DNA of 64,000 bases from Doryteuthis pealeii (GCA_023376005.1 CM042152.1:90829508-90893507), one strand, 5' to 3'; numbered from the stretch's first letter, positions 45,845 to 56,775 are shown. Numbers and translations are program-made. The notes: a model not told the origin generated them from the letters alone.

Positions 45845-45985
45845 GGAAAATTAGAGAAGGCTTTCGAGTCCGACAAGAAATACCTGAAGAAGGCCGGACG
45901 TCCCATCGGTCGAAACGTTATACAGATGACAATAGAGATGAGGACCATAGTCCGAATAATCCAAATAAACAAGTTCAGAAATGTA
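45845..45985 (+). mobile_element. Hammerhead-like Penelope LTR-type repeat (copy f)
   Basis: GACAAGAAATAC, CTGAAGA (45884-45890), GGCCGG...GGTCGAAAC and GTTATACAG, then GGACCATAGTCCGAATAAT. The CTGAAGA and GAAAC boxes are intact; stem II is partly mispaired. Confidence 0.6.
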
Positions 45986-46003
45986 TATAAGAAAGAATGA
46001 CAT

Positions 46004-46085
46004 CACACAGCAATGTACACAATAATGAATGACATCACACAGCAATGTACACAATAATGAATGACATCACACAACATTGTGTAGA
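46004..46085 (+). repeat. Short tandem repeat, 32 bp x ~2.5
   Basis: Units start with AATGACATCACACAGCAATG and end ACACAATAATG. The array begins directly behind a hammerhead-like repeat copy. Confidence 0.85.
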
Positions 46086-46690
46086 AGATGGAAATACATT
46101 TTGGAACTATGATGGTAGTAACCGCATTTGCAGAGAATATAAATTAACAGTCAACCAACATTTAGAAGTTAAACAATTCTACCAAGAATTAAAGACATGT
46201 TAGCAAAACATGATATGGAGGAAAAAATTCACCAAAATAGATTTATGGCATGCATACCTACAGTGAATGTATTGCATAATTGTAAAGTGGCGTGGGTTTT
46301 TGACAATCCTTCTAGCGAGAATTCTAAGGGGCCATTGTTTTCAGATCTGGGGATGGAAAAATACCAGACCGTTGAAACCTTGACCCCCAAAGGCGGGAAT
46401 CTCGCACGCCACGTGTTTTAGCTAGTTAGGAAGTCAGTTTTCAACCAGGGATGAAGCAGAACAGACGTGTTCTACTGAGGTTGTAACTCTAACCGCGCGG
46501 TGAATCAGGATAGACAGTAATAAAATCTTGTACAAGAAAATCAAAGTCTTGTTGATTATTTTCATGACTTTAAAATAACTAGCCCCGAATGAAGCCCTTG
46601 GAAAATGAAGCAGATAGAATCTAGACGACAGAATGACCGACTAAAAGAAAGAATATGAAACAACCTCTAGACAAAGAAGATAGAAAGAAG
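46085..46690. other. Stretch without a recognised gene
   Basis: A 74-codon frame at 46197-46421 has no recognised motif. No repeat matches were found. Confidence 0.4.
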
Positions 46691-46950
46691 TAAGAAGCAA
46701 GTAATGTTGTATACTCTCTTTCCTTCTTTCTTGCTTCTATTCTTCTAGCATCTCTTCTAGCATCTCTTCTAACGTCTGGACTTCGTCTTGGGGACTTCGT
46801 GTCTGGTCTTCCATTGGGGATTTCTCTTTATCAGAAGCCCTGTGTCATTGGTAGTTTTTAGATAATAACACAAAACTTCGATTTAACTTAGATCCTATTT
46901 TATTCTGAAATCCCCACCAGACTACCTGCGCAGATTGAGTCGGCACCGTG
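46690..46950 (+). mobile_element. LTR-like dispersed repeat, plus orientation
   Basis: TGTTGTATACTCTCTTTCC start, repeated TCTTCTAGCATC, GGGGATTTCTCTTTATCAGA, AGCCCTGTGTCATTG, CTATTTTATTCTGAAATCCC and GCGCAGATTGAG. It matches 30065-30340 in reverse and, at its start, 20759-20900. It probably represents a solo LTR. The boundaries are unresolved. Confidence 0.45.
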
Positions 46951-46954
46951 CATA

Positions 46955-47395
46955 ACACGACTTACCACCGTCGTGGGTTTTGGCCGATCTGACTAAAAAT
47001 CTTTCTAATCTAAACCGGAAGAGGGTCTTCTCCACCGATTTTCACGGTATCCACCGGAAGGATTAGGATGAGGTCAAGCCTTGTCGTTCAATCCTTCAAG
47101 GCCGTGGGCTGAACTCATAACAGCCATTTTGGTTTCTACACTGCTGTACATAAATATTAGGAATCTAATAATTATGTAACAGTAAGTCACAGTCTTAACT
47201 CTATCTGTCTCTCTCTCTCTATCACACGAGAACTCTCTTGTTTATATACCAGTAATTGGCTATATAACAAATGATCGATGAAGACACAGAGCAGCTGACA
47301 CCAACAAAGGATTATAACAATATATTAGTGATCATCTTATCGCATTGCATCAGCACCTTCAATATGACAAGATTTGTCGGTTCGCTGGGTTTTAC
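46955..47395. other. Stretch without a recognised gene
   Basis: No repeat match and no frame of note. A CT-rich patch lies at 47206-47222. Confidence 0.4.
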
Positions 47396-47399
47396 GGCA

Positions 47400-47475
47400 T
47401 AAGACCCTCAACCACATATATGATAAAAATGATTTGGTCTTGCCATAAGGGCAATAGAGTTGGGAAAATCATATA
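47400..47475. repeat. Fragment of dispersed family D
   Basis: GCCATAAGGGCAATAGAGTTGGGAAAATCATATA-type sequence (read in parts) as in the reverse of 26000-26040. Further scraps of the same family are at 47780-47850 and 48005-48045. Confidence 0.6.
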
Positions 47476-47523
47476 TATATTTACCAACTCCTCCGCACGG
47501 GCAGGATGCGACACAAGGTCAAT

Positions 47524-47790
47524 TTCTTAAGCGGAGTTCAACAGGTTTGAATTCAGAGTTTTCCTTCTCCTAGACTGGTTACCTAGCCATGGTTAAAGAA
47601 CTCAGTCTGTCCTGCTATTTGCCCATAGCTGGAGGGAAAGTAGGATTCATACCTTTCCCAAGGGTATTAGCGCTAAGTGAAATGCAATTACCACGTCCAG
47701 GATTTGAACTCGGGGTGTCGAGTCCATTTCCCATGACTTTAACCATTAAAGCACGCGCTTTCTACATTGGGACAATCATATAGGTTTTAG
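47524..47790 (-). mobile_element. tRNA-derived SINE, family 1, nearly full copy
   Basis: On the minus strand it reads from a tRNA-like head (GCTTTAATGGTTAAAGTCA and a B box in TTCAAATCCTGGACGTGG) through CATTTCACTTAGCGCTAATA and GGGAAAGGTATGAATCC to GAATTCAAACCTGTTGAAC. It is the clearest copy for defining the head and is inserted in family D DNA. Confidence 0.8.
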
Positions 47791-48067
47791 AGCTTGATGT
47801 GATCAGCTGATTGATCGGAGAGGGCCTTTCCGACCGCCTGTCTAGCCCGTTTAAATCGGTACGACGGTCCCATATCCTCCTGCCTTAAACTGTTAAACCA
47901 ACTCTAATCCTAGCAAATATTTATTTGTGTAGGTTTAAGTACGGAAAACACCTTAAAGAATATTAAAGAATAATTATTCTTTATTATGTTGATAATTTCT
48001 TTACCGAAAGAGGTAATAGGGTTGGGAAAATCATATAGGTGCTAGGGCTATACAGAAAAAATTTAAT

Positions 48068-48128
<61 letters not shown>
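48068..48128. repeat. GA dinucleotide microsatellite
   Basis: (AG)n of about 60 bases followed by a G run. Confidence 0.95.
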
Positions 48129-48134
<6 letters not shown>

Positions 48135-48135
<1 letters not shown>

Positions 48136-50255
48136 TTGAGCGCGCAGAAGAGATAACGCTAATCTGTTTCTTTCGAACATAATGGATAAAAAAAAGGAAA
48201 TATTTTTTACTTTTTGCATATTGAACTATGCAATATCTCTTAAGCAAACGCTGTAATAATTAGAATATCATACTGTTGTATATCCACAGGTCCTGCTAGT
48301 CAATAAATAAATGCCACCACCCCAAAGCACTTAATATTAACTTGAAAGTCAATGTCATCATAGATGAATATTTGTACTAGTTAGAATGGAACTGTTATCT
48401 GAATTTAAAAAGCCAGAGCATTAAGAATTAAAAAAAGTATTCGAAAAAATTAAAAATTAAAATTTATCAATGAATATATGAAATAGAACACACAGAATGT
48501 AAATTCACACACAAAATGTCAATACAATCACTCTCTCTCCCTCTCTCTCTCTTTCTCTTTCTTCCACTCTCTCTCACACTTTTTCTCTTTCCCTCTCCTC
48601 TCTCTCCCTCTGAATACTATAAACGGTGTTATTTTCTTGAGATCGGTTTCCTTTAATCGATTGACAATCTCAGTCTAAGAATACAGCTGTTGTCAATACA
48701 CTGTATCGACAACAGCTTTATTTCTTTGATTTTTTTTTTGTTTTTGTAATTTAATTAAAGAAGCAAGTAAAAGTTTGAAAAAGAATAATATTAGGACATT
48801 TTTTTTTTAGCAGAATTCAGAATTCATGTTTTTATTTTTTATTTTTTTTAAGTCACGTATAGAAACTTATAAAATGTTCTGATAGAATTATTCAGACTTT
48901 TATCTTTACCGAAAAAATTTAAAGATCGTTTTTTATCACTTCAATTTTTTCAGATTGCATAGAGTAAAATAGGGCGGAGATATCGTAAAAATATTCCCCC
49001 AATATATTTTAAGAAAAAAACTATTTTAAACATAATTTGATCAACAGGTAAATAAGTATCGAAATTTTCGTGAAATTTGACTCTTAAAAGATTTTTCATA
49101 GATTTTAAAAATTTCAGTTGATTTAATGTAAACATTGTTTTCGTTTATAATTTTCATTATTTTTGTAAGCTGATTTTTTTTAATCACCAGGAGTTTTCCT
49201 AATGTTTTTTCTTTCGAATTGACAACAAATCTTAAGATAATACATTGTTTTCGTTCATAATTTTCATTATTTCCGTAAGTTAAAAAAATCTTTAAAAATT
49301 ATCAGGAGGTTTTTTTTTATGTTTCTTCTTTTGAATGGTTCGAAAATTTTCAAGTTTCATTGTGTTAAATACGGGGGAAGAGGGTAAATTTGACACGTCA
49401 GATTGGACATCTCTACGATAGAGGCAAACAATTTTATGCAGATAGTTCTAAACTCTCATTCTTTTCTTTTTAATTTTCTTTTTTCTACTTTGGGTCGATC
49501 GTGATGAGGTATATCTTATTTGCTACTGATGTAATAAAAATGATTTAGTGTCATAGTCTCTTGAAAATGAACATTGTAAATTGTGATACAGACATTTAAT
49601 ATAACATGTGGTAGTTATTCTCAGTGATTAGCCAAAGTTTTCCCCAGAAATCTATCATACAACATATGAAGCAAGGGAAGCAACTCTAGAAAAATTAAGC
49701 AGGACTTATTTCCCTTGAAAAAGAAAAATGGAAATTTTTAAAGATATTTCAAACATTCAACGAAGCTTATAGATAAAGTATTCATTTTACAATATCTTAC
49801 ACTTTTTCATGGACATGTTTATAATTTACCCGATTAATAAACACATAAAAAGACGAATTCTTAATTGGCATATTGATAATATTTTCAACGAACAAAAATA
49901 TCCGACGGTGCGTTGGTAGTCATCGACGACTGCTATATTGGAGATGGCCGAACGTCTGATGATGGATGGGAAATACAAAAACACAACACGTCTTAGCACC
50001 TTTTGTTGTTTTATTCCCTTTTGAGTTTTTGATGCAGTTGGAATGGATGACGGGATGAAAGTTTTTTTGGTATTTTTCTTATTCCAAACTATCCTCCTTT
50101 ATACCTGCTTTCTTCTCTTCTTTGTTTTTTTTTTTCAAATACCTTTCAGGTTATTATTATATAGGTTTCCCGGCCAGAAAGCGTAACCGAATCTTGCTAA
50201 GAACGAATGTAAAGCACTCTGATCCTAGGTAGAAAAAGCGAAAAGGTACAAACAA
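48135..50255. other. Intergenic AT-rich DNA with one tandem pair
   Basis: A CT-rich patch lies at 48530-48612. At 49125-49345 two units of roughly 115 bases share CATTGTTTTCGTT and ATAATTTTCATTATTT followed by a CAGGAG or CAGGAGG segment. Nothing else was recognised. Confidence 0.5.
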
Positions 50256-50257
50256 CA

Positions 50258-50271
50258 ACAACAACAACAAC

Positions 50272-50332
<61 letters not shown>
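50258..50332. repeat. CAA then TAA microsatellite preceding an R4-like fragment
   Basis: (CAA)n passes into (TAA)n and directly into LINE sequence at about 50333. Confidence 0.9.
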
Positions 50333-50333
<1 letters not shown>

Positions 50334-50880
50334 TCCACTGGGAATTATGCAAAAAATTAAATTTTGACCATACAACAAAATAGTATATACATAAACCAGA
50401 ATCTGTTCTTGAGAACGAAACGCATAAAATTCTCTGGGACTTTGAAATAAAAACGGATCACCTTATCCCAGCAAGAAGACCAGACCTAGTGTTGATAAAC
50501 AAAAAAGAAAAAACTTGTCAACTGGTGGATTTTGCTGTGCCAGCAGATCACAGGATGAAGTTAAAGGAAAAATGAAAAAATGGACAAATATCTGGACCTT
50601 GCCAGAGAACTGAAAAAGTTATGGAATATGAAAGTGAAAGTGATACCAATTGTGGTTGGTGCACTTGGAACAGTCCCAAAAGGATTAGAAAAGGGTTTGG
50701 AAAGTTTGGAAATCAGAGGAAGGATTGAAACCATTCAGAACACTGCACTGCTGCAATCTGCCAGAATACTCAGAAGAGTTCTGGAGACCTGAGGAGACTT
50801 GCTGTCACTCAGACTCCAGTGAAAGACCATCAGCTAATGCTGATGTGAAAACTCAAAAGGAGTAAATAATAACCAAGTGA
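50333..50880 (+). mobile_element. R4/Dong-like 3' fragment, fairly well preserved
   Basis: It starts just before the nuclease domain (DPLGIMQKIKF, then DHTTKYIHKPESVLENETHK). Encoded blocks include RRPDLVLINKKE, LVDFAVPADH, then after one added A a clean frame from 50580 (MDKYLDLARELKKLWNMKVK, VIPIVVGALGTV) to RILRRVLET. It ends AAAGGAGTAAATAATAA. The single frameshift and the truncation make it dead. Confidence 0.85.
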
Positions 50881-51155
50881 AAAAAAAAAACACGAATAGA
50901 TAGACAGATACTTGGACATTGCCAGAGAATTGAGAAAACTGTGGAGCATGAAGGTGAAGGTCGTACCAATTGTAATTGGTGTTCTTGCAACGGCCCTCAA
51001 AGCTCTGGAAAAAGAATTTGGGTGAACTGGAAATCAGAGGAAGAATCGAGACCATCAAAACTACAGCACTGTTAAGATCGGCTAGAATACTCAAAAGAGT
51101 CCTGGAGGTGACTTGCTGTCACTCAGCCTCCAGTGAATCACCGGTGTGAGAATCT

Positions 51156-51160
<5 letters not shown>
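50881..51160 (+). mobile_element. R4/Dong-like 3' fragment, second subtype
   Basis: This begins in an A run and encodes degraded DRQILGHCQRIEK-type and KVKVVPIVIGVLATALKALE pieces. It carries the AGCTCTGGAAAAAGAA variant and ends at a (TAA)n run (51159-51192). The pairing of one copy of each subtype mirrors the arrangement in the palindrome array. Confidence 0.75.
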
Positions 51161-51191
<31 letters not shown>

Positions 51192-51211
51192 TTTGACCAT
51201 ACAACAACAAA

Positions 51212-51472
51212 ACATTAGCTACATAAATGAGAGTAACCTCCCCCTGTTTCTTTCACCTTGAGGAAGCCTTTTGGTTAGCCATTTTCATTTCACCGTAAAT
51301 CTACACTGAAAACACGAATTTGTTCGAATCAATGCAACTGTATGTTTTTAACACGAAAATATAAAATGTGTTCTTAATTGTGCTTGCGATTTATTTGAGA
51401 TAAACTTAATTGTTATAAGTCTTCCTGAAAGTGAAAAAAAGGGGAGGTTACTCTCATTTATGTAGCTAATGT
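51212..51472. mobile_element. MITE with ~40-bp terminal inverted repeats
   Basis: ACATTAGCTACATAAATGAG at 51212 and its exact complement ending at 51472, with further pairing through GTAACCTCCCC and GGGGAGGTTAC. It is 261 bp long with no coding frame. It inserted next to the LINE's TAA tail. A target duplication was not clear. Confidence 0.8.
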
Positions 51473-51779
51473 TCAGATTACCTTTCTCAGTCCTACCCAC
51501 TTTGAGTGCCTCATTCGTTTCGCCATGTGTCCCACTTGGAAAATCTTAGCACGTGAGTGTAGTGATTTACAAGGTAATTTCACAGACGGCCAGATTTGTT
51601 AAAAATATCAAGACTGAAGCTGTATTTGTCAATACTGATAACTACATTGAATATAATGTTAATTTTCTTTAAAAAAACTGTCCTGGGCATTCGACAAATT
51701 TATTCCAACAGGTTTTCCATTGATCGGAGCACCTCTGAAATCCTGCTTTTCAAAATGGTGTTATAAAAATTAAATGGGG

Positions 51780-51912
51780 TTTTAGCTTCAGTAGCTAACC
51801 CCACTTCTTATAATGTGTTAGGAGGCCTCAGGAAAGCACCCGAACGTAGATGAATGTATACAACAAATTCCAACAAAGAGGTACATAACAAAATACAGAC
51901 TTTATTGTCTGA
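51780..51912 (-). repeat. Inverted partner of 54905-55035 (element end)
   Basis: The strings ATAATGTGTTAGG, ATGTATACAACAA-like and AGAGGTACATAACAAAATAC AGACTT (split here) appear as complements at 54915-55030. The pair could be ends of one 3.3-kb element or two opposite copies of one repeat. Confidence 0.6.
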
Positions 51913-52256
51913 GCAACATTTAACATACAATACAAAACAGCTAGGGCGAAAGTTCTCAGGAAAAGAGTCCTTGAAGAGTCACGAGTCAAACGAAGAGATG
52001 AAAGTCCTACCTCGAAAGGGTGTCATTACTTCATACAGAACCACGTGGTGGTCACCACCATACAGACATGTGAGTGTAAGAATGCACGCGTGTTACACGG
52101 CTAATCATAAGGTGGGTGAGCCTATCACCTCTATAGCGATAGAGTATAATAGGGACCGCGTAAAGGCACACGAAAAAGCCTATAGTTGGGGGGCAAGCCC
52201 CTTTCCCCCCAGTCCAAACAGATAGAAACACAAATAGTACATATCTGGATAACCCA

Positions 52257-52258
<2 letters not shown>

Positions 52259-52328
<70 letters not shown>
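52259..52328. repeat. GA dinucleotide microsatellite
   Basis: (GA)n of about 70 bases. Frames running through it (for example 52186-52689) are not credible genes. Confidence 0.95.
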
Positions 52329-52330
<2 letters not shown>

Positions 52331-52794
52331 TTTATTTCTATATCAGGTGCATCCAACTCATAGTTACTGGAGTTATTGTTGGTTTGATATTAACTAGACG
52401 AGTCGTAAATCAGTTGGGTTCCTATTGTAAAATGGCCCATGTATATATCAATGATACTATTTTGGAAACGCTGAGTTTTCATGGGCTTTGTTTAAATAGC
52501 CAGGTTGCAACGTCCCCTAGAGGCAAACACTGGCGGCAAGGAAAGGTAACACATTGTTACTCTCAATACCACCCCAACAAGAGGAAACTATCACTACAGA
52601 CTATCTCAAATCTTAACGATGAGGCGAATTTTCAGTTTAGGAAACAAGAGAAATCGCACAGAGTTATTTCTGGAGTAAATGGAGTGTGATGTACTTGCAG
52701 AATTCTGTGTTTCACATAAAAAGAAATGCTATATAAAAAGTATTGAAACTGGCTTCATAGTTGTTGGATAATTTTGATATAGTTATTTACTAAG

Positions 52795-52885
52795 CTGACT
52801 TTAGATGTGGGACAAGGCCAGAAGTATGGGGCACACAGTGAGAATCGAACTCACTAACAATGGTCTGCTAATCTAGCTTGATATA
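52795..52885 (-). mobile_element. Single dispersed copy of the tRNA-SINE that makes the end satellite (family 3)
   Basis: On the minus strand: ...AGCAGACCATTGTTAGTGAG, TTCGATTCTCACTGTG, CCCCATACTTCTGGCCTTG and AGTAAATAACTA. This order is that of one satellite unit at 61376-63660, showing that the unit also occurs alone as a SINE-like insertion. Confidence 0.8.
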
Positions 52886-53431
52886 AGGTATGCAGAAGAT
52901 CACAACCTGAATTTATAAACTCTTCCAGGCTGCGTGGACCGAATCGGCCAATCAAAACGCTCAAATATGAAGTTGGTTTTCTATTTCAAGGCGTTGGTTG
53001 ATTGTTGCTAAATTGCTCGTGGGATTATACGATTCTTTAACACAGACCAACTGACAAGGATTATATTATTCATTAACACTGATGAACAGACAAGGATTAT
53101 ATGATTCGTTAACATGGGTCAAACTTTATGCCACAAGGGATCTCCACTGTAAAACTGCTCTGAATTACAGCCTAAAAATAGCCACACAAATCGTAAAAGA
53201 TTGGAACTGACTTGTCTCACAGGAGTCTAGACATCTAGTCATCATTCCATTGTTATATGAATTGCTCAGCTGTAAACATATTTTCATTTATTGTTTAAAT
53301 TCTAAAATAAAAACGAAATATTTATTCTCTATATATGTTGATCCCTCTTCGTCTTACTCATCAAGTGAATTTAATCCTCACTGGGTGTTTTTCAATCTAC
53401 TCTGATGTCAAACTAAATTTAGCCAATATTT

Positions 53432-53794
53432 ATGGATTATTCTTGGCGGGATAATTTATTTAAAAGTTTATTGACTAAATGCCAAATGGAAATAAACGGA
53501 GGAAGAATAATTGGCCAATTTTATCGAAGTCGAAGGAGAAATCCTGATTTTTACTTTGGCTTCAAAGTGACCAATGGAACTGATGGAAAATACAAATTTG
53601 TGAGAATTGAAAAAAGGAAAAGAAAACGTTTCCGATGTTACCGGGTAATAAAGTCTACCAAATACACTAATGTTATAAGTACATTGTTCATTGTGGGAAG
53701 GTGTTTACAACAGATTTTTTTTTACCGAAATTCGTTTTCTCAAAGTCTGTTTAAATCGTTCGCTTGGCAACTCATAAAAATGTCTAATAGTTGA
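53432..53794 (+). CDS. Unrecognised 120-codon open frame
   Basis: The frame starts MDYSWRDNLFKSLLTKCQME, has a basic centre (RIEKRKRKRFRCYRV) and no motif I recognise. Its composition is less biased than surrounding simple sequence, which is the only reason for listing it. It could be an exon, a decayed element or chance. Confidence 0.15.
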   Translation: MDYSWRDNLFKSLLTKCQMEINGGRIIGQFYRSRRRNPDFYFGFKVTNGTDGKYKFVRIEKRKRKRFRCYRVIKSTKYTNVISTLFIVGRCLQQIFFYRNSFSQSLFKSFAWQLIKMSNS

Positions 53795-53849
53795 ATCTTG
53801 TTATCAAATGAGGACTGCTCATCGATTTTGTTACACAGAGAATGAAAAC

Positions 53850-54260
53850 AAAAAATGCTAAAAGAAAAAAAAATCCCCCAAAAAACGGAAACGTATTTTC
53901 AGTAAGTAAATTATGTTGAAAGTTTTGGAAAGTGAGGAGATAAAAAAACCAAAAGAATGTAGATAAAAGGAAAGTGTCATTTTTGTCAAGAACAGAAAAA
54001 ACAAACAAAAAACAATGAAAATACAAAAACGAAAAACAAAAACAAACCCAAAATACATACACAAGGTGACGTAAGAGACATGAGAAACAAGATCGTCTGG
54101 AAGATGAAAAAAAAAAAAACAAACCCCAAAACCCCAAAAAATAACCCCCCCCAAAAAAACAAAACAAAAATAAATAAATAAAAACAAACTATATTGAAAA
54201 CAGCAAAGTCTTATATATATATATAAAAAAACAACAACAAAAAAAAAAAAAAACAAACAG
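53850..54260. other. A-rich and poly-C/poly-A low-complexity stretch
   Basis: Dominated by AAAAACAAA and CCCCAAAA runs. The Phe-rich minus-strand frames covering it are artefacts. Confidence 0.7.
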
Positions 54261-54523
54261 GAACCGTATTCTGTTCTTCGTGAAAAAAAGAAAAACAATC
54301 TCTCATTTCAAGAACAAAAATTCAGACTGAATTATTAGAAAAGAAAGATACCGTAACAGCAGGAAATACTTATATAAAATGCAAAGTGAATTTAAATGAT
54401 TTTGGTTAATTGTTTTTTTCTTCTTAATGACATATCTATAAAACAATATATCTAAGGTAGGTGGGTTATCTCCCTTAGTCGACGTATCCCTTTTCAAACC
54501 AACCAATCACAGACATTCAAATT

Positions 54524-54844
54524 GTGCATCAATTGAAGATAGAAATCTTCCTCTCATTGTACCAGCATCTCTTGGGGTCAGACGTAAAAATTGTTGCTTC
54601 CTATAATTCAGCAGAGATAGAAAAGTGCAGTCATAAGTACGATATTCCCATAAACCATTCCAAGGACTCAGTTAAGTGGACTTGCATTCATTATATTTAT
54701 ATAATTGATGCTTTGCGCAGACAACACGATCGTTTGCAACAACAATTATTACAAGTGTATTTTCTTGTGTGTATAAATGTAACAATACAGTTATTTGAAA
54801 TTCCACGTTGTGTTCATGGATTTCTTGTTTTCAACCCTTGTTAA
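54524..54844 (+). CDS. Unrecognised 106-codon open frame
   Basis: It begins MHQLKIEIFLSLYQHLLGSD. It contains no motif known to me and lies between repeats. Chance is likely. Confidence 0.12.
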   Translation: MHQLKIEIFLSLYQHLLGSDVKIVASYNSAEIEKCSHKYDIPINHSKDSVKWTCIHYIYIIDALRRQHDRLQQQLLQVYFLVCINVTIQLFEIPRCVHGFLVFNPC

Positions 54845-54904
54845 TTCCACATTCGCAGTTTAAAACCGCACACTTTTCGGATCATTTAATATATTAAATG
54901 TGCT

Positions 54905-55035
54905 TAGGCAATTAAGTCTGTATTTTGTTATGTACCTCTTTGATGGGTATCTTTGTACATGTTAACCTCTGTTAGAGACATCTCTGAAGCCCCCCTAACG
55001 CATTATAAGAAGTGGTTTTATCTACCGCAGTTATA
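54905..55035 (+). repeat. Inverted partner of 51780-51912 (element end)
   Basis: AAGTCTGTATTTTGTTATGT, ACCTCTTTG and CTAACGCATTATAAGAAGTG are complements of the segment at 51790-51905. The enclosed 3 kb carries no recognised transposase. Confidence 0.6.
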
Positions 55036-55131
55036 ACCACATTTCATTCTCATACTATTGACATAAGTATTTGAACATAGAGACACCTTGCTTCTAATCT
55101 CCTATGTTTTATTATTAAATGAACAACAACA

Positions 55132-55148
55132 ACAACAACAACAACAAC

Positions 55149-55203
<55 letters not shown>
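55132..55203. repeat. CAA then TAA microsatellite preceding the best R4-like copy
   Basis: This has the same CAA-to-TAA transition as at 50258-50332, directly abutting LINE coding sequence. Confidence 0.9.
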
Positions 55204-55205
<2 letters not shown>

Positions 55206-56120
55206 CTACTTATGGCGGCCAACAATAGTAGAGGCGACCGATGGACAATCAGAAAAACAACAAAGACTAGAAAACAAAAATGGGAACAAAAACAATTATA
55301 TGGACGCTTCAAACGACACATTGAAGAGGTTGCCCATGAAAAGACTTGGACATGGTTAAGTAAGGGAAACCTCAAAAGAGAAACAGAATCACTTATAATT
55401 GCTGCACAAAATAATGCCATAATGACAAACTACATCAAAGCGAAAATCGATAGGACCCAACAAAATAGTAAATGTAGACTTTGCGGGAAGAGAGATGAGA
55501 CTGTAAACCATATACTCTGCGAATGTAACAAACTAGCACAACGAGAATACAAAACTAGACACGACTGGGTTGGGAAGGTGATCCACTGGGAATTATGCAA
55601 AAAATTTAATTTTGACCATGAAAAAAAATGGTATATGCATAAACCAGAATCTGTTCTTGAGAACGAAACGCATAAAATTCTCTGGGATTTTGAAATAAAA
55701 ACGGATCACCTTATCCCAGCAAGAAGACCAGACCTAGTGTTGATAAACAAAAAAGAAAGAACTTGTCAACTGGTGGATTTTACAGAGCCAGCAGATCACA
55801 GGGTGAAGCTAAAGGAAAATGAAAAAATGGACAAATATCTGGACCTTGCTAGAGAACTGAAAAAGTTATGGAATATGAAAGTGAAAGTGATACCAATTGT
55901 AGTTGGTGCGCTTGGAACAGTCCCAAAAGGATTAGAAAAGGGGTTGGAAAGTTTGGAAATCAGAGGAAGGATTGAAACCATTCAGAACACTGCTGCAATC
56001 TGCCAGAATACCCAGAAGAGTCCTGGAGAGCTGAGGAGACTTGCTGTCACTCAGACTCCAGTGAAAGATCATCAGCTAATGCTGATGTGAAAACTCAAAA
56101 GGAGCAAATAATAATAATAA
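55204..56120 (+). pseudogene. R4/Dong-like non-LTR retrotransposon C-terminus: CCHC knuckle and restriction-like endonuclease
   Basis: About 290 codons are open to near the element's end. Features in order: a basic region (KQKWEQKQLYGRFKRHIEEV), a CCHC knuckle C-x2-C-x8-H-x4-C (55473-55526), WVGKVIHWELCKKFNFDH, KPESVLENETHKILWDFEIK, then RRPDLVLINKKERTCQLVDF with a PD-x14-D catalytic spacing (PD at 55728-55733, D at 55776-55778), and KENEKMDKYLDLARELKKLW. Finally IPIVVGALGTVPKGLEKGLE and EIRGRIETIQN. A CCHC motif followed by PD...D is the hallmark of non-LTR elements with a restriction-like endonuclease (R2, R4, Dong, NeSL groups). Insertion at TAA repeats is described for Dong, which fits the flanks. 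The RT domain is missing and a small deletion near 55993 shifts the last codons, so it cannot move itself. Confidence 0.82.
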
Positions 56121-56124
56121 CATA

Positions 56125-56250
56125 GGTCTGTGTATGTATACACACAGACACACACAGGCACATAGACATACGGGTGTATGTATAGTGTGTGTGTGTGCTT
56201 ATCGTTAGCTTTGGATGTTGGTGTATTTGTCACCGAGACATAAAATAGTT
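56125..56250 (+). repeat. CA/GT microsatellite and flank shared with 59005-59130
   Basis: GTGTATGTATACACACAGAC, GACATA, a GT run and CTTATCGTTA follow the R4-like tail here and also at 59020-59130. Confidence 0.75.
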
Positions 56251-56399
56251 AGTGTCGGAAATCATTTTTTACAAGTGAATAGTGATTTTGATCCTCACTG
56301 TGTACTTTATAATTGTGACCTTTTGCCAAAATCTTTGTTTGAAACATATCTATGTGTACACTTAGGGACTGGCAAAATGAGGCTAAAATGCGTTTTTGA

Positions 56400-56517
56400 C
56401 AAAATGACTTTAGCCCCCCCCCCACTACAGAAAATAATTTACCAAAAATCAGGGAATTATCGGATTTTAATGAAATTTTCAGTGTTTATTTATCAATGAA
56501 TGATCTTTATAATGCAT
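56400..56517 (+). mobile_element. Fold-back-like element, left part, split by a SINE
   Basis: AAAAATCAGGGAATTATCGG and TTTTAATGAAATTTTCAGTG match the left arm of the 35211-35648 element. Homology resumes at 56776 with TTATTTTATTTCAAAAC and TTTTTTCAGGTCTCTTAA. The SINE at 56518-56775 therefore inserted into this copy. Confidence 0.7.
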
Positions 56518-56775
56518 TATCGGGTTAGCTCAGTCGGTAGAGCGTTCGGCTAGAAACCACAAGGTTCCTAGTTCGATACCGGTCCCCGCCAACTCAGCGT
56601 ATGAGTAGCACAGGGATCTGTGCGGTAAAGTAAGGAGCTGATGGTAGGTGTGGCGCTCCACCACAGATGCTAAAAAACAATCTCCTTGGTCTAGCGCTAT
56701 TGAAAAGGGGATAGACTCCCTCGCTGACTGGCTGATACCGACTTTAGGCCGCCCCGTCGACTTTACTTTACTTAT
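56518..56775 (+). mobile_element. tRNA-derived SINE, family 2, copy 2
   Basis: A box TAGCTCAGTCGGTAGAGCG and B box AGTTCGATACC in the head, then AGCACAGGGATCTGTGCGGT, GAGCTGATGGTAGGTGTGG and GCCGCCCCGTCGACTTTAC, closing in ACTTTACTT. It is more complete at its 3' end than 44637-44890. The anticodon arm is not well formed, so it is not a tRNA gene. Confidence 0.88.

Noticed and set aside
52186..52689. 167-codon frame
   Set aside because: It runs through a GA microsatellite and has no recognisable domain on either side.
54524..54844. Confident host gene
   Set aside because: No known motif and no second copy or splice context; kept only as a low-confidence open frame.
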